A stretch of 64,000 nucleotides of DNA from Paraburkholderia sp. UYCP14C (GCF_004197395.1 NZ_SELS01000023.1:1-64000); one strand, 5' to 3'. Counted from the stretch's first letter, positions 26,640 to 36,697 are shown. Numbers and translations are program-made. The notes: generated by a model not told the origin, from the sequence alone.

Positions 26640-27267
26640 CTGAACGCGATTTACCGCATCGTTTGGTCCCGCGTGGAGCCCGCTCGCCACTACCTGCGCG
26701 AATGAGCGCATAGGTTTTACACGGAAGGCGAGCGCACATCGCCTAACGACCAGCGCGCCCCTGATTTCACTTCCCCCGCGAATCACCGCACCGCTTCAAC
26801 CGCGCTCGCGAAACCCGTTCTCCAACCTCCTCCCGCGATCCTTCACGCAGCATCGCGCGCCTTCCTCTGCGTCCGAGTCCCGAATCTGACGTTTCGACGC
26901 CACACTTTTTTGAAAACACTCGGCATCGAAGTATTGGTCAGCGTTAAATCCTGGCATTCTGCCGTGTCGCATCATCGGCCCGTCGTTCAAGGCGTTCCCG
27001 CAAGCCGTGGCGCGCCGTTTGCCGCATGCCGCATTGCGTCGCGAGGCCACCTGCAGTCACGCCAGAAAGCGTCGTATCAAGCCGATAACCGACCAAACTA
27101 ATCAGACCGATATACCGGCAATAACCAGCGATATTTTTGTTTATAAAAATGGTCCGCAAAGATGGACCCGCCCAGATTGACTCGACGATCGAACGGATAA
27201 CAACAACGATTCGCGCGAGCGCCCCCTTTCGCACAGCCGCACCCTTTTGACAAAGATTGGAGAACCC
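26640..27267. other. Long leader region upstream of the porin gene
   Basis: 628 bases with no supported gene. The last 150 bases become AT-rich, with TTTTTGTTTATAAAAATGG at about 27134-27152, where the porin promoter may lie. The ribosome site TTGGAGAA precedes the porin ATG. Confidence 0.45.
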
Positions 27268-28353
27268 ATGAACACAAGCCTCAGCAGCGCGCTGAAGACT
27301 ACTCTGAAGGCCACCGCATGCGTCGCCGTGCTGGCGAGCGCCTCGTCGGCGTTCGCGCAATCGAGCGTGCAGCTCTACGGCCAGGTCGACGAATGGGTCG
27401 GCTCGCAGAAGTTTCCGGGCGGCCAGGCCGCGGCGGTCGTGTCGGGCGGTGGTATGTCGACGTCGTACTGGGGCATGAAGGGGAGCGAGGATCTGGGCAA
27501 CGGCTACAAGGCGATCTTCACGCTCGAAGGCTTCTTCCGCGCGCAAAACGGCGCGTACGGCCGCTTCACCGGCGACACGATGTTCTCGCGTAACGCCTAC
27601 GTCGGCATCGAATCGCCGTACGGCACGTTCACCGCCGGCCGTCTGACCACGCCGCTGTTCGTATCGACGATCCTGTTCAACCCGTTCGTCGATTCGTACG
27701 TGTTCTCGCCGATGGTCACTCACGTGTACCTGGGCCTCGGCACCTTCCCGACCTACACGACCGACCAGGGCGTGACCGGCGACTCGGGCTGGAACAACGC
27801 CGTGTCGTATTCGTCGCCGAACTTCAACGGTCTGTCGGCGACGGCGATGTACGCACTCGGCAACACGACCGAGACCGGCGCGAAGAAGTGGAGCGGCCAG
27901 GTGCTGTACTTCCACGGCCCGTTCGCGGCGACCGCGGTGTACCAGTACGTGAACTTCAACAACGTGCCGGGCGACCTCGGCAGCTTCGAGACCTCGGGCG
28001 TGCCGGGTCTGCGCAGCCAGAGCGTCGCGCAGGCGGGCATGACGTATGACCTGAAGTTCGTCAAGCTGTACGGCCAGTACATGTACACCTACAACGACCA
28101 GCAGGTCACGAGCTGGCACGTGAACACGGGACAGGGCGGCGTCACGGTGCCGGTCGGGCCGGGCACGGTGATGGCGTCGTTTGCGTATTCGCGTAACGGC
28201 GGCGGCTTGAACCAGACGCGCCAGACGGCGGCGGTCGGCTACGACTATCCGCTGTCCAAGCGCACCGATCTCTATGCCGCGTACATGTACGACCACATCA
28301 ACGGACAATCGAGCGGCAACACCTACGGTGCCGGCTTGCGCGCGAAGTTCTGA
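27268..28353 (+). CDS. General porin (Burkholderia OmpC-like, 16-strand type)
   Basis: Outer-membrane trimeric porin, 361 aa. A signal peptide ends at 'SSAFA' with cleavage before QSSVQLYGQVD. That is the typical first beta strand of beta-proteobacterial porins. Further family marks are 'WGMKGSEDLGNGYKAIF' and 'RNAYVGIESPYGTFTAGR'. The C-terminus ends in Phe ('GAGLRAKF'), the usual signal for outer-membrane insertion. The start at 27268 has GGAG. It is followed by a good terminator, so it is a single-gene unit. Confidence 0.92.
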   Translation: MNTSLSSALKTTLKATACVAVLASASSAFAQSSVQLYGQVDEWVGSQKFPGGQAAAVVSGGGMSTSYWGMKGSEDLGNGYKAIFTLEGFFRAQNGAYGRFTGDTMFSRNAYVGIESPYGTFTAGRLTTPLFVSTILFNPFVDSYVFSPMVTHVYLGLGTFPTYTTDQGVTGDSGWNNAVSYSSPNFNGLSATAMYALGNTTETGAKKWSGQVLYFHGPFAATAVYQYVNFNNVPGDLGSFETSGVPGLRSQSVAQAGMTYDLKFVKLYGQYMYTYNDQQVTSWHVNTGQGGVTVPVGPGTVMASFAYSRNGGGLNQTRQTAAVGYDYPLSKRTDLYAAYMYDHINGQSSGNTYGAGLRAKF

Positions 28354-28375
28354 TCTCAGGCCACGGTCTCACCGC

Positions 28376-28407
28376 AAAGCCCGCGTTCCGCCCGGAACGC
28401 GGGCTTT
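28376..28407 (+). terminator. Porin terminator
   Basis: Fourteen-base arms AAAGCCCGCGTTCC and GGAACGCGGGCTTT around a 4-base loop, 22 bases after the porin stop codon, then a T-rich tail. Confidence 0.85.
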
Positions 28408-28503
28408 GTCGCTTTTCGGTTTCGTCGCGCCTAGCCTTTGCTGCCGTTCTTTTGATAAACCCGGCAAAATGGCGTCGATTGATTCCTGAAGCGAGCGATT
28501 GAG

Positions 28504-29436
28504 ATGGACACCCTCGTCAGCATGAAAGTGTTTCGCCATGTGGTCGAAGCCGGCAGCTTCGTCGGCGCCGCGGAGAAGATGGAGATGTCGGCGGCGATGG
28601 CGAGCAAGCATGTGATGCATCTGGAGCAGCAGCTCGGCGCGCGCCTGCTGAACCGCACCACGCGCCGCGTCGCGCCGACCGAGGCGGGCCGCGAATACTA
28701 CGAGCGGCTGAGCCAGGCGCTCACCGAGCTCGACGAAGCCGGCCAGGCGGTCGGCGCGGCAAGCGTCGTGCCGCACGGGCGGCTGCGGATGTCGTCGCTG
28801 TCGGCGTTCGGCCTGAATCACGTGATGGCCGCGGTCGCGGACTACGCCGCGCAATATCCGCAGGTCACCGTGGACATGACGCTGTCCGACCGCGTCGTCG
28901 AGTTGATCGACGAGGGCTTCGACGTCGCGATCCGCGCGTCGCCGGGCGGGCTCAAGTCGTCGTCGCTGATCGCGCGGCAGATCGCGACCGCGCATCTGGT
29001 GCTGTGCGCATCGCCCGCCTATCTGCGCAAGCATGGCACGCCGAAGAGCGTCGCCGATCTCGCGCGCCACAACTATCTGCAGTACGCGGGCGTGTCGGCG
29101 CTCGAAGTCGCGACCGGCGACGCGGGCTCGCGTGTGCGCCTGTCGGGCAACCTGATCGTCAATCAGCTCGAAGCGCAGCGCGTGGTCGTGCTGCACGGCG
29201 CGGGCATCGCGATGCTGGGCACCGAGGTGATCGGCAGCGATCTCGCCGATGGGCGGCTCGTGCCGCTGCTCGTCGACGAAGTGCCGCCGCGCGAACTGCC
29301 GATCCACGTCGTGTACACGAGCCGGCGGCATCTGTCGGCCAAGGTGCGCTCGTTCGTCGATTTTCTGGCGGCGCGGTTCGCGAACGAATCGCTGTGGCCG
29401 TCGCTCGACGAGATCAGGGCGCTGGCGGTGCGCTAG
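28504..29436 (+). CDS. LysR-family transcriptional regulator
   Basis: 310 aa. The N-terminal winged helix-turn-helix ('MKVFRHVVEAGSFVGAAEKM', then 'LEQQLGARLLNRTTRR') is followed by a substrate-binding domain of two lobes. The sequence type, with 'GRLRMSS' after the linker helix and 'LPIHVVYTSRRHLSAKVRSF' near the end, belongs to the large LysR group common in Burkholderia. No divergent target gene adjoins it, since the porin reads in the same direction. The effector and target are unknown. Confidence 0.88.
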   Translation: MDTLVSMKVFRHVVEAGSFVGAAEKMEMSAAMASKHVMHLEQQLGARLLNRTTRRVAPTEAGREYYERLSQALTELDEAGQAVGAASVVPHGRLRMSSLSAFGLNHVMAAVADYAAQYPQVTVDMTLSDRVVELIDEGFDVAIRASPGGLKSSSLIARQIATAHLVLCASPAYLRKHGTPKSVADLARHNYLQYAGVSALEVATGDAGSRVRLSGNLIVNQLEAQRVVVLHGAGIAMLGTEVIGSDLADGRLVPLLVDEVPPRELPIHVVYTSRRHLSAKVRSFVDFLAARFANESLWPSLDEIRALAVR

Positions 29437-29553
29437 CGTTTCGCGAAGGACCGAACCAACGCCGCAATCGCCCGTCCCGCGCCTCGCCGCCGTCTTACCC
29501 CGTTTCTATATACTGATTGTCGACACCCATCAGTTAAATGATCTGGGGGAGAC

Positions 29554-32500
29554 ATGACCGATCTGTCCACGCCGCAGCGTGCCGGTAGCCACGAGCTGCC
29601 CGCGGGCCGGCGCCTGCGCTTCGTCACCGCCGCCGCACTGTTCGACGGCCACGACGCGTCGATCAACATCATGCGGCGCATCCTGCAGGCAAGCGGTGTC
29701 GAGGTGATCCACCTGGGCCACAACCGCTCCGTCGCCGAAGTCGCGACCGCCGCGCTCAACGAGGACGCCGACGGCGTCGCCGTGTCGAGCTATCAGGGCG
29801 GCCACAACGAATACTTCCGCTACCTCGTCGAGTTGCTGCGTGCGGGCGGCGGCGAGCGCATCAAGGTGTTCGGCGGCGGGGGCGGGGTGATCGTTCCCGA
29901 GGAGATTGCCGCGCTCGAACGCGACGGCATCGAAAAAATCTACTCGCCGCACGACGGCCAGCGGCTCGGGCTGCAAGGCATGATCGACGACATGATCGCG
30001 CGCTGCGTCGAAGGCACGCGTGCGGCCGCCGCTGCGCGACCGACGCCGGTGCGCGAATGGCTCGCCGAATTGGCCGCACGGCCGTTGCCGCGTTCCGGGG
30101 ATCCCGCTGCGTCGGACGCCGCGCCGATCTTCCGCCGCCTCGCGCAACTGATCAGCGCGTTCGAAACGAATACCGTCGACGCCGCCGCCCGCGACCAACT
30201 CTCGACGCTCGCGCAAGCGACGCGCATCCCCGTGCTCGGCATCACCGGCACCGGCGGCGCGGGCAAGTCGTCGCTGACCGACGAGCTGATCCGCCGCTTC
30301 CGGCTCGACTACGGCGACACGCTGAACATCGCGGTGCTCGCGATCGATCCGTCGCGCCGCAAATCCGGCGGCGCGCTGCTCGGCGACCGCATCCGCATGA
30401 ACGCGATCGGCGACTGGGGCGGCGGTGCCCGCATCTATGTGCGTTCGATGGCGACGCGCGAGGCATCGACCGAACTGTCCGACTCGCTGCCCGCCGCGCT
30501 GATGCTGTGCAAGGCCGCGGGCTTCGATCTGATCGTCGTCGAGACGTCGGGGATCGGTCAGGGCGATGCGGCGATCGTGCCGTTCGTCGATGAGTCGCTG
30601 TACGTGATGACGCCCGAGTTCGGTTCCGCGAGCCAGCTCGAGAAGATCGACATGCTCGACTTCGCGAGCTTCGTCGCGATCAACAAGTTCGATCGCAAGG
30701 GCGCGCAGGATGCGCTGCGCGACGTCGCGAAGCAGGTGCAGCGCAACCGCGCGGACTTCACGACACCGCCCGGCGCGATGCCGGTGTTCGGCACGATCGC
30801 GTCGCGTTTCAACGACGACGGCGTGACCGCGCTGTACCGGCACATCGCTGACGCGTTGCGCACACACGGCCTGCGCGAGGGCGGCGCGCGGCTTGGCGCG
30901 ACCGACGCTCTGCGCTTTTCGAGCAACCTGCACGCGATCGTGCCGCCCGCGCGCGTGCGCTATCTGGCCGACATCGCGCTGACGGTACACGGCTATCGCG
31001 AGCGGGCCGACGCCCAGGCGCAAATCGCACGCGAGCGCTGGCAGCTCGTCGAGACGCGCCGCATGCTGGGTGAAGCAGGCAGCGACGCCTCATTGCTCGA
31101 CGCGCTGATCGACCAACGCAGCGCCGCGCTCGGCGAGCGCGAACGCAAGCTGCTCGACACGTGGCCGCAAACGGTGGCCGCCTATTCCGGCGACGAACAT
31201 GTGGTGCGCATCCGCGAACGCGAAATCCGCACCGCGCTGACGGTCACGACGCTGTCCGGCTCCGAGGTCCGCAAGGTGTCGCTGCCGAAGTTCGTCGATC
31301 ACGGCGAGATTCTGCGCTGGCTGATGCTCGACAATCTGCCCGGCTATTTCCCGTTCACCGCCGGCGTGTTTCCGTTTCGCCGCGAGAACGAAGACCCGAC
31401 GCGCATGTTCGCGGGCGAGGGCGATCCGCAGCGCACCAATCGCCGCTTCAAGCTGCTGTCGGAAGGCATGCCGGCCAAACGGCTTTCCACCGCGTTCGAC
31501 TCGGTGACGCTGTACGGCGAGGAGCCGCACGAGCGCCCGGACATCTACGGCAAGGTCGGCAATTCGGGGGTCTCGGTCGCGACGCTCGACGACATGAAGA
31601 CGCTGTACGACGGTTTCGACCTGTGCTCGCCGGAAACGTCGGTGTCGATGACGATCAACGGCCCCGCGCCGACGATCCTCGCGATGTTCTTCAACGTCGC
31701 GATCGACCAGCAGATCGCCTTGAGAGAGCAGCAGCAAGGCCGTCCGCTGACCGATGGCGAACTCGCCGCAACGCGCCGCGCGGCGCTCGAAAACGTGCGC
31801 GGCACCGTGCAGGCCGACATCCTGAAGGAAGACCAGGGGCAGAACACCTGCATCTTCTCGACCGAATTCAGCCTGAAGGTGATGGGCGACATTCAGGCGT
31901 ACTTCGTCGAACACGGCGTGCGCAATTTCTACTCGGTGTCGATCTCCGGCTATCACATCGCCGAGGCCGGCGCGAACCCGATCTCGCAACTCGCGTACAC
32001 GCTCGCGAACGGCTTCACGTACGTCGAGGCGTATCTCGCGCGCGGCATGTCGATCGACGACTTCGCGCCGAATCTGTCGTTCTTCTTCTCGAACGGCATG
32101 GACCCGGAGTACACGGTGCTCGGCCGCGTCGCGCGGCGCATCTGGGCGATCGCGATGCGCGAGCGCTATGGCGCGAACGAGCGCAGCCAGAAGCTCAAGT
32201 ATCACGTTCAGACGTCGGGGCGCAGCCTGCACGCGCAGGAGATCGATTTCAACGATATCCGCACCACGCTGCAGGCGCTGATCGCGATCTACGACAACTG
32301 CAATTCACTGCACACCAACGCGTTCGACGAAGCGATTACGACGCCGACCGAGGAGTCGGTGCGCCGCGCGGTCGCGATCCAGCTGATCATCAATCGCGAA
32401 TGGGGGCTTGCGAAGAACCAGAATCCGAATCAGGGCAGCTTCGTGATCGACGAGCTGACCGATCTGGTCGAGGAAGCGGTGCTCGCCGAGTTCGAGCGGC

Positions 32501-32898
32501 TCACCGAGCGCGGTGGCGTGCTCGGCGCGATGGAAACCGGCTATCAGCGCGGCCGGATCCAGGACGAGTCGATGCTTTATGAGCATCGCAAGCATGACGG
32601 CTCGTATCCGATCGTCGGCGTGAACACGTTTTTAAGCGCGCATCCGCATGAGGCGCCGCGGCCGCTGGTGCTGGCGCGATCCACCGACGCGGAAAAACAG
32701 AGTCAGTTGCAGCGCTTACGCGACTTCCAGACGCGCCACCGCGATGCCGCGCCCGAAGCGCTCGAACGCCTGAAGCGCGCGGTGATCGACGACGACAACG
32801 TGTTCGCCGTGCTGATGGACGTGGTGCGCGAGTGTTCGCTCGGGCAGGTCACTCACGCCCTGTTCGAGGTGGGCGGGCAGTATCGGCGAAATATGTAG
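29554..32898 (+). CDS. icmF: Fused isobutyryl-CoA mutase with G-protein chaperone (IcmF)
   Basis: Adenosylcobalamin-dependent mutase interconverting isobutyryl-CoA and n-butyryl-CoA, 1114 aa in a single chain. Domains in order: a B12-binding domain (FDGHDAS at 30-36, His33 as lower-face ligand), a MeaB-like GTPase (P-loop [12 protein letters not shown] from 229; 'INKFDRKG' further on), a linker, and a TIM-barrel mutase with 'FTAGVFPF' at about 601-608. Phe in that last segment fits IcmF rather than methylmalonyl-CoA mutase, which has Tyr there. The start follows GGGGGAG. IcmF also acts on pivalyl-CoA in some species. Confidence 0.93.
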   Translation: MTDLSTPQRAGSHELPAGRRLRFVTAAALFDGHDASINIMRRILQASGVEVIHLGHNRSVAEVATAALNEDADGVAVSSYQGGHNEYFRYLVELLRAGGGERIKVFGGGGGVIVPEEIAALERDGIEKIYSPHDGQRLGLQGMIDDMIARCVEGTRAAAAARPTPVREWLAELAARPLPRSGDPAASDAAPIFRRLAQLISAFETNTVDAAARDQLSTLAQATRIPVLGITGTGGAGKSSLTDELIRRFRLDYGDTLNIAVLAIDPSRRKSGGALLGDRIRMNAIGDWGGGARIYVRSMATREASTELSDSLPAALMLCKAAGFDLIVVETSGIGQGDAAIVPFVDESLYVMTPEFGSASQLEKIDMLDFASFVAINKFDRKGAQDALRDVAKQVQRNRADFTTPPGAMPVFGTIASRFNDDGVTALYRHIADALRTHGLREGGARLGATDALRFSSNLHAIVPPARVRYLADIALTVHGYRERADAQAQIARERWQLVETRRMLGEAGSDASLLDALIDQRSAALGERERKLLDTWPQTVAAYSGDEHVVRIREREIRTALTVTTLSGSEVRKVSLPKFVDHGEILRWLMLDNLPGYFPFTAGVFPFRRENEDPTRMFAGEGDPQRTNRRFKLLSEGMPAKRLSTAFDSVTLYGEEPHERPDIYGKVGNSGVSVATLDDMKTLYDGFDLCSPETSVSMTINGPAPTILAMFFNVAIDQQIALREQQQGRPLTDGELAATRRAALENVRGTVQADILKEDQGQNTCIFSTEFSLKVMGDIQAYFVEHGVRNFYSVSISGYHIAEAGANPISQLAYTLANGFTYVEAYLARGMSIDDFAPNLSFFFSNGMDPEYTVLGRVARRIWAIAMRERYGANERSQKLKYHVQTSGRSLHAQEIDFNDIRTTLQALIAIYDNCNSLHTNAFDEAITTPTEESVRRAVAIQLIINREWGLAKNQNPNQGSFVIDELTDLVEEAVLAEFERLTERGGVLGAMETGYQRGRIQDESMLYEHRKHDGSYPIVGVNTFLSAHPHEAPRPLVLARSTDAEKQSQLQRLRDFQTRHRDAAPEALERLKRAVIDDDNVFAVLMDVVRECSLGQVTHALFEVGGQYRRNM

Positions 32899-32905
32899 CC
32901 CGCGA

Positions 32906-32925
32906 GGGGCGGGCCGGCCCGCCCC
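32906..32925. terminator. 20-bp perfect GC palindrome between convergent genes
   Basis: GGGGCGGGCC followed at once by its reverse complement, in the 37-base gap between icmF and the nitronate monooxygenase gene. It can form a strong hairpin for both transcripts but lacks a T-run. Confidence 0.45.
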
Positions 32926-32935
32926 GTTCGACGCG

Positions 32936-33895
32936 TCAGCGTGCGATGCCGAGGCGTGCCTTCGCGTCGTCGTATTCCTTCTTCAGACGCTGCACGAGTT
33001 CGCCGACGTCCGGCACGTCGTCCATCAGGCCGACGCCTTGGCCCGCGCCCCAGATGTCCTTCCACGCCTTCGCCTTTTCGCTGCCGAAGTTCATCTTGGT
33101 TTTGTCCGATTCGGGCAGTGCGTCGGGGTCGAGCCCCGCGTTCAGGATGCTCTCGCGGATGTAGTTGCCGTGCACGCCGGTGAACAGGTTCGTGTAGATG
33201 ATGTCCGACGATTTCGCGTCGATGATCGCCTGCTTGTAGCTGTCGACCGCATGCGCCTCTTTGGTCGCGATGAAGCGCGTGCCCATGTACGCGAGGTCCG
33301 CGCCCATCGCCTGTGCGGCGAGAATCGAGCCGCCGTTCGCGATCGAGCCCGACAGCACGATCGGGCCGTCGAAAATGCGCCGCACCTCGCCGACCAGCGC
33401 GAACGGTGAGGTGGTGCCCGCATGGCCGCCCGCGCCCGACGCGACCAGAATCAGCCCGTCGACGCCGGCTTCCAGCGCCTTCTGCGCATGCCGCAGATTG
33501 ATCACGTCGTGCAGCACGATGCCGCCATAGCTGTGCACCGCATCGACGATCTCGCGGGCCGGCGCGCGCAGGCTGGTGATGAAGATCGGCACCTTGTGTT
33601 CGACGCAGACGCGCACGTCGTGTTCGAGCCGCGGATTCGACTGATGAACGATCTGATTGACCGCGATCGGGCCGATCACCGCGTTCGGGTTCGCGGCCTT
33701 GTGCTCGGCGAGTTGCGCCTGGATCTGCGTGAGCCACTCGTCGAGCAGTTCGGCCGGGCGCGCGTTGAGCGCGGGGAACGAGCCGACGATGCCGGCTTTG
33801 CACTGCGCCAGCACGAGTTCGGGATAGCTGACGATGAACATCGGCGAAGCAACGACGGGCAGTGCGAGGTTTTGCAGAACGGCGGGCAATGCCAT
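32936..33895 (-). CDS. Nitronate monooxygenase family protein
   Basis: FMN-dependent TIM-barrel enzyme, 319 aa, of the family that oxidises alkyl nitronates (formerly 2-nitropropane dioxygenase). It shows 'VASPMFIVSYPELV' near the N-terminus, 'ILVASGAGGHAGTTSPFALV' with the family's catalytic His in the GGHAG stretch, and 'GSIANGGSILAAQAMGADLAYMGTRF' (FMN phosphate region, two segments). The start at 33895 has GGAG. The natural substrate is often propionate 3-nitronate, but annotation in this family is loose. A hairpin lies in its leader. Confidence 0.88.
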   Translation of the reverse strand: MALPAVLQNLALPVVASPMFIVSYPELVLAQCKAGIVGSFPALNARPAELLDEWLTQIQAQLAEHKAANPNAVIGPIAVNQIVHQSNPRLEHDVRVCVEHKVPIFITSLRAPAREIVDAVHSYGGIVLHDVINLRHAQKALEAGVDGLILVASGAGGHAGTTSPFALVGEVRRIFDGPIVLSGSIANGGSILAAQAMGADLAYMGTRFIATKEAHAVDSYKQAIIDAKSSDIIYTNLFTGVHGNYIRESILNAGLDPDALPESDKTKMNFGSEKAKAWKDIWGAGQGVGLMDDVPDVGELVQRLKKEYDDAKARLGIAR

Positions 33896-33914
33896 GGTGC
33901 GGGTCTCCTGTGTC

Positions 33915-33940
33915 GACCCGAGTTAGCGCTTACTCGGGTC
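33915..33940. promoter_or_regulatory. Inverted repeat GACCCGAGT / ACTCGGGTC in the leader
   Basis: Nine exact base pairs with an 8-base spacer (TAGCGCTT), beginning 20 bases upstream of the nitronate monooxygenase start codon. It could be a repressor site or a leader hairpin. No T-run follows on the minus strand. Confidence 0.5.
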
Positions 33941-34080
33941 CCATGAATTTCAACTTGCCGAAGCGACGTGCGCCCGGCGATAGATGAGTTTAGCGGCACA
34001 CGGCTTGCGGTGTGATAGCCGGCGAGTGCATCCGGCAATCGCACGAAACCGCCATGCCGAAGCCACTTCAAATATTTTAA

Positions 34081-34099
34081 GAACGACCGTTCGATTATA
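34081..34099 (-). promoter_or_regulatory. Candidate -10 box with palindromic GAACG-AC-CGTTC site
   Basis: Minus strand: TATAAT (34094-34099 complement) followed by CGAACGGTCGTTC, a pattern often seen in TetR-type operators. The nearest gene it could drive is the nitronate monooxygenase 186 bases downstream. No clear -35 box is seen. Confidence 0.35.
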
Positions 34100-34246
34100 G
34101 GCGAATCGTGCGACCCGTGCGCGGCAGCCGCATTTGCAACGGTTCGAAGGAGTATTCAGGTTCCATGTCTGCGTGGGCTATCCCACCTCTCACGGAGCTG
34201 CTGGCCTTCTACAATGCACGGACCCTCAAACGACCAACGAGACGTC

Positions 34247-35137
34247 ATGGCCTTCGAAAATTTCACGCCTTTTCGCGTCGCCGTGGGCGATGTCGATATT
34301 TTCGGAGTGAAGGGCGGTGCCGGGCCGCCTCTGCTGCTGCTGCACGGCCATCCGCAATCGCATCTGATCTGGGCGCGCTGCGCCGCGACGCTCGCGCAGC
34401 ACTTCACGGTGATCGCGACCGATCTGCGCGGCTATGGCGCGTCGGGCAAACCGTCGAGCGATGCCACCCATGCGCCGTACTCGAAACGCACGATGGCCGC
34501 CGACCAGGTCGCGGCGATGCGCCACTTCGGCTTCGAGCGCTTCCTCGTTTGCGCGCACGATCGCGGCGCGCGCGTCGCGCACCGGATGGCGCTCGATCAC
34601 GCCGACGCGGTCGAGCGCCTGATGCTGCTCGACATCGCGCCGACGCTCGCGATGTACGAAGCCACCGATCGCACGTTCGCGACGCATTACTTCCACTGGT
34701 TCTTCCTGATCCAGCCTGAGCCACTGCCCGAAACCCTGATCGGCGCGAACCCGGCCGCCTATGTCGATGCGGTGATGGGCGGACGTCACGCGGGCCTCGC
34801 ACCGTTCGATCCCGCCGCGCTCGACGCCTATCGGGCGGCGCTCGCGCAACCCGGCGCGGTGCACGCGATGTGCGAGGACTACCGGGCAGCGGCGAGCATC
34901 GACCTCGAACATGATCGCGCCGATATCGAGCGCGGCAACAAGATCGGCTGTCCGCTGCGCGTGCTGTGGGGCGACAAGGGCGTGATCGAGAAATGCTTCG
35001 ATGCGCTCGGCGAATGGCGGCAAGTCGCGCGCGACGTCAGCGGCCGCGCGCTATCGTGCGGGCACTATCTGCCCGAGGAAGCGCCGGACGAACTGGTCGC
35101 CGAGATGCTGTCGTTTTTCGAAGCGGTCGAACAATAG
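34247..35137 (+). CDS. Alpha/beta hydrolase, fluoroacetate dehalogenase-like
   Basis: Haloacid dehalogenase of the alpha/beta-hydrolase fold, 296 aa from the ATG at 34247. It has the nucleophile Asp105 in 'HDRGARVAHRMALDH', with Arg106 and Arg109 for the carboxylate. The general acid/base pair is Asp129 (LLDIAPT) and His273 (GHYLPE). The halide pocket is His150-Trp151 and Tyr212 (DYRA). These line up with Asp110, Arg111, Arg114, Asp134, His280, His155, Trp156 and Tyr219 of the Rhodopseudomonas fluoroacetate dehalogenase as I recall it. Haloacetate is therefore the likely substrate class. A related epoxide hydrolase cannot be excluded. Confidence 0.85.
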   Translation: MAFENFTPFRVAVGDVDIFGVKGGAGPPLLLLHGHPQSHLIWARCAATLAQHFTVIATDLRGYGASGKPSSDATHAPYSKRTMAADQVAAMRHFGFERFLVCAHDRGARVAHRMALDHADAVERLMLLDIAPTLAMYEATDRTFATHYFHWFFLIQPEPLPETLIGANPAAYVDAVMGGRHAGLAPFDPAALDAYRAALAQPGAVHAMCEDYRAAASIDLEHDRADIERGNKIGCPLRVLWGDKGVIEKCFDALGEWRQVARDVSGRALSCGHYLPEEAPDELVAEMLSFFEAVEQ

Positions 35138-35174
35138 ACGACGAGCCGCTACGCGCGGCCTTCGATGAACCCTC

Positions 35175-35645
35175 TCAGCCGAGCGGCGGCAGCCGCCGCG
35201 CGACCGGCGTCGACTTGACGATCGCGGTGCTGGTCTCCGCGCGCTCGGTCACTTTCGACAGGATCTCGTCGAGCTGCTCGATCGAATGCAGGTACAGGCG
35301 GCAGATGAAACAGTCGTCGCCGGTCACCTTGTCGCATTCGACGAATTCCGGAATGCGCCGGATCACTTCCTCGACCAGATGCAGCTGGCCGGGCAGCGGC
35401 TTCACCCGCACGATCGCCTGCAGCGTGAAGCCGAGCGCGCGCGGATCGATCTGCACGGTGAAGCGCTCGATCACGCCTTGCGCTTCGAGCCGCCGCACGC
35501 GTTCGGCCGTGCTGGGCGCCGACAGGCCGACGACGCGCGCGAGTTCGCTGACCGGCTGACGCGCGTCCTGCGCGAGCGCGGCGAGCAGTGCGCGGTCGGT
35601 GTCGTCGAGTGCGACCGGTGCGATCGATGCAAGGCGTTTGCTCAT
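35175..35645 (-). CDS. Lrp/AsnC-family transcriptional regulator
   Basis: 156 aa. The N-terminal helix-turn-helix ('LDDTDRALLAALAQDARQPV', 'LARVVGLSAPSTAERVRRLE') is followed by the RAM ligand-binding domain ('VRVKPLPGQLHLVEEVIRRI', 'VTGDDCFICRLYLHSIEQLD'). GAAGG precedes the ATG at 35645. It is divergent from the EamA exporter gene 113 bases away. Lrp-type regulators often control such neighbouring amino-acid exporters, so that link is inferred. Confidence 0.9.
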   Translation of the reverse strand: MSKRLASIAPVALDDTDRALLAALAQDARQPVSELARVVGLSAPSTAERVRRLEAQGVIERFTVQIDPRALGFTLQAIVRVKPLPGQLHLVEEVIRRIPEFVECDKVTGDDCFICRLYLHSIEQLDEILSKVTERAETSTAIVKSTPVARRLPPLG

Positions 35646-35758
35646 GATGGCCTTCGTTTATGAGGTGAAAACGCGGTAACGCTTAAGTTTAGCCATGTAT
35701 TCGCGCGCGCGGATTAATTACACTGCCGGTTATGCCGTCACCAATCCGGGATCGAATC

Positions 35759-36697
35759 ATGGCTTCAAACAAGGCTTCCGTCACGACCTCAGGCAGTTCG
35801 TCCAGCGACATCCGCCGCGGCGCGGCCGAGATGAGCATTGCGATGCTGATGTCGGGCACGATCGGCTGGTTGGTCGTGTCGTCGCAGCAAAGCCCTTTCA
35901 ACGTGGTGTTTTTCCGCTGCATCTTCGGCGGCGCGACGCTCGCGCTCGTGTGCGCCGCGCTCGGCCTGTTCCGCCGCGAACTGTTTTCGTGGAAGATCCT
36001 CGGCCTCGCTTTGCTCGGCGGCGCGGCGATCGTCGTGAACTGGGTGTTGCTGTTCGCCGCGTACTCACGTGCGTCGATTTCGATGGCGACGGCCGTCTAC
36101 AACACGCAGCCGTTCATGCTGGTCGGGCTCGGCGCGCTGGTGTTTCGCGAGCGCGTCAGTGCGTCGACGATCGCGTGGCTCGTGGTCGCGTTCGTCGGGC
36201 TCGTGTTCGTCGTGAAGGTCGAGCCGGCCGTGCTCGCGGTGCCGGGGCAATATCTGGTCGGCGTCGCCTATGCGGTCGGCGCGGCGGCGATGTACGCGGT
36301 GTCGTCGATCATCACGAAGCGGCTGAAGGGCACGCCCCCGCATCTGCTCGCGTTGATCCAGGTGTCGCTCGGCGTGCTGTTGCTCGCGCCGTTCGTGCGC
36401 TTCGACGCGTTGCCGGCAAGCGGCGTGCAGTGGCTCGAACTGGTCGTGCTCGGCGTCGTCCATACCGGTCTGATGTACGTGCTGCTGTATGGCGCGATCC
36501 AGAAGCTGCCGACGTCGATGACGGGCGCGCTGTCGTTCATCTATCCGGTGGTCGCGATCATCGTCGATCGGGTGGCATTCGGCCAGACGCTCGCATGGAT
36601 TCAGGTGCTGGGCGCCGCACTGATTCTGCTGGCGGCGGCGGGCGTTAATCTCGGGTGGCGAATCGTGCCGCAGAAGAAGCGTCTATCGTCCACCTGA
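35759..36697 (+). CDS. EamA-family (DMT) transporter
   Basis: Inner-membrane permease of the drug/metabolite transporter superfamily, 312 aa from the ATG at 35759 (an ATG at 35732 would add nine residues). Ten hydrophobic segments form two EamA repeats. The second repeat starts near 'GVAYAVGAAAMYAVSSIITK' and ends with 'LSFIYPVVAIIVDRVAFG'. Such proteins usually export amino acids or metabolites. The divergent AsnC-type regulator supports an amino-acid-related role. Confidence 0.85.
   Translation: MASNKASVTTSGSSSSDIRRGAAEMSIAMLMSGTIGWLVVSSQQSPFNVVFFRCIFGGATLALVCAALGLFRRELFSWKILGLALLGGAAIVVNWVLLFAAYSRASISMATAVYNTQPFMLVGLGALVFRERVSASTIAWLVVAFVGLVFVVKVEPAVLAVPGQYLVGVAYAVGAAAMYAVSSIITKRLKGTPPHLLALIQVSLGVLLLAPFVRFDALPASGVQWLELVVLGVVHTGLMYVLLYGAIQKLPTSMTGALSFIYPVVAIIVDRVAFGQTLAWIQVLGAALILLAAAGVNLGWRIVPQKKRLSST

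Larger units (their letters stand above)
33896..34246. other. Divergent region between nitronate monooxygenase and hydrolase genes
   Basis: 351 bases without a gene. It holds a 9-bp stem hairpin close to the nitronate monooxygenase start (33915-33940) and, farther out, a TATAAT on the minus strand with a short palindrome beside it (34081-34099). Confidence 0.5.

Noticed and set aside
29437-29553. Possible cobalamin riboswitch before icmF
   Set aside because: The gap is too short (117 bases) and no B12-box-like sequence is visible.
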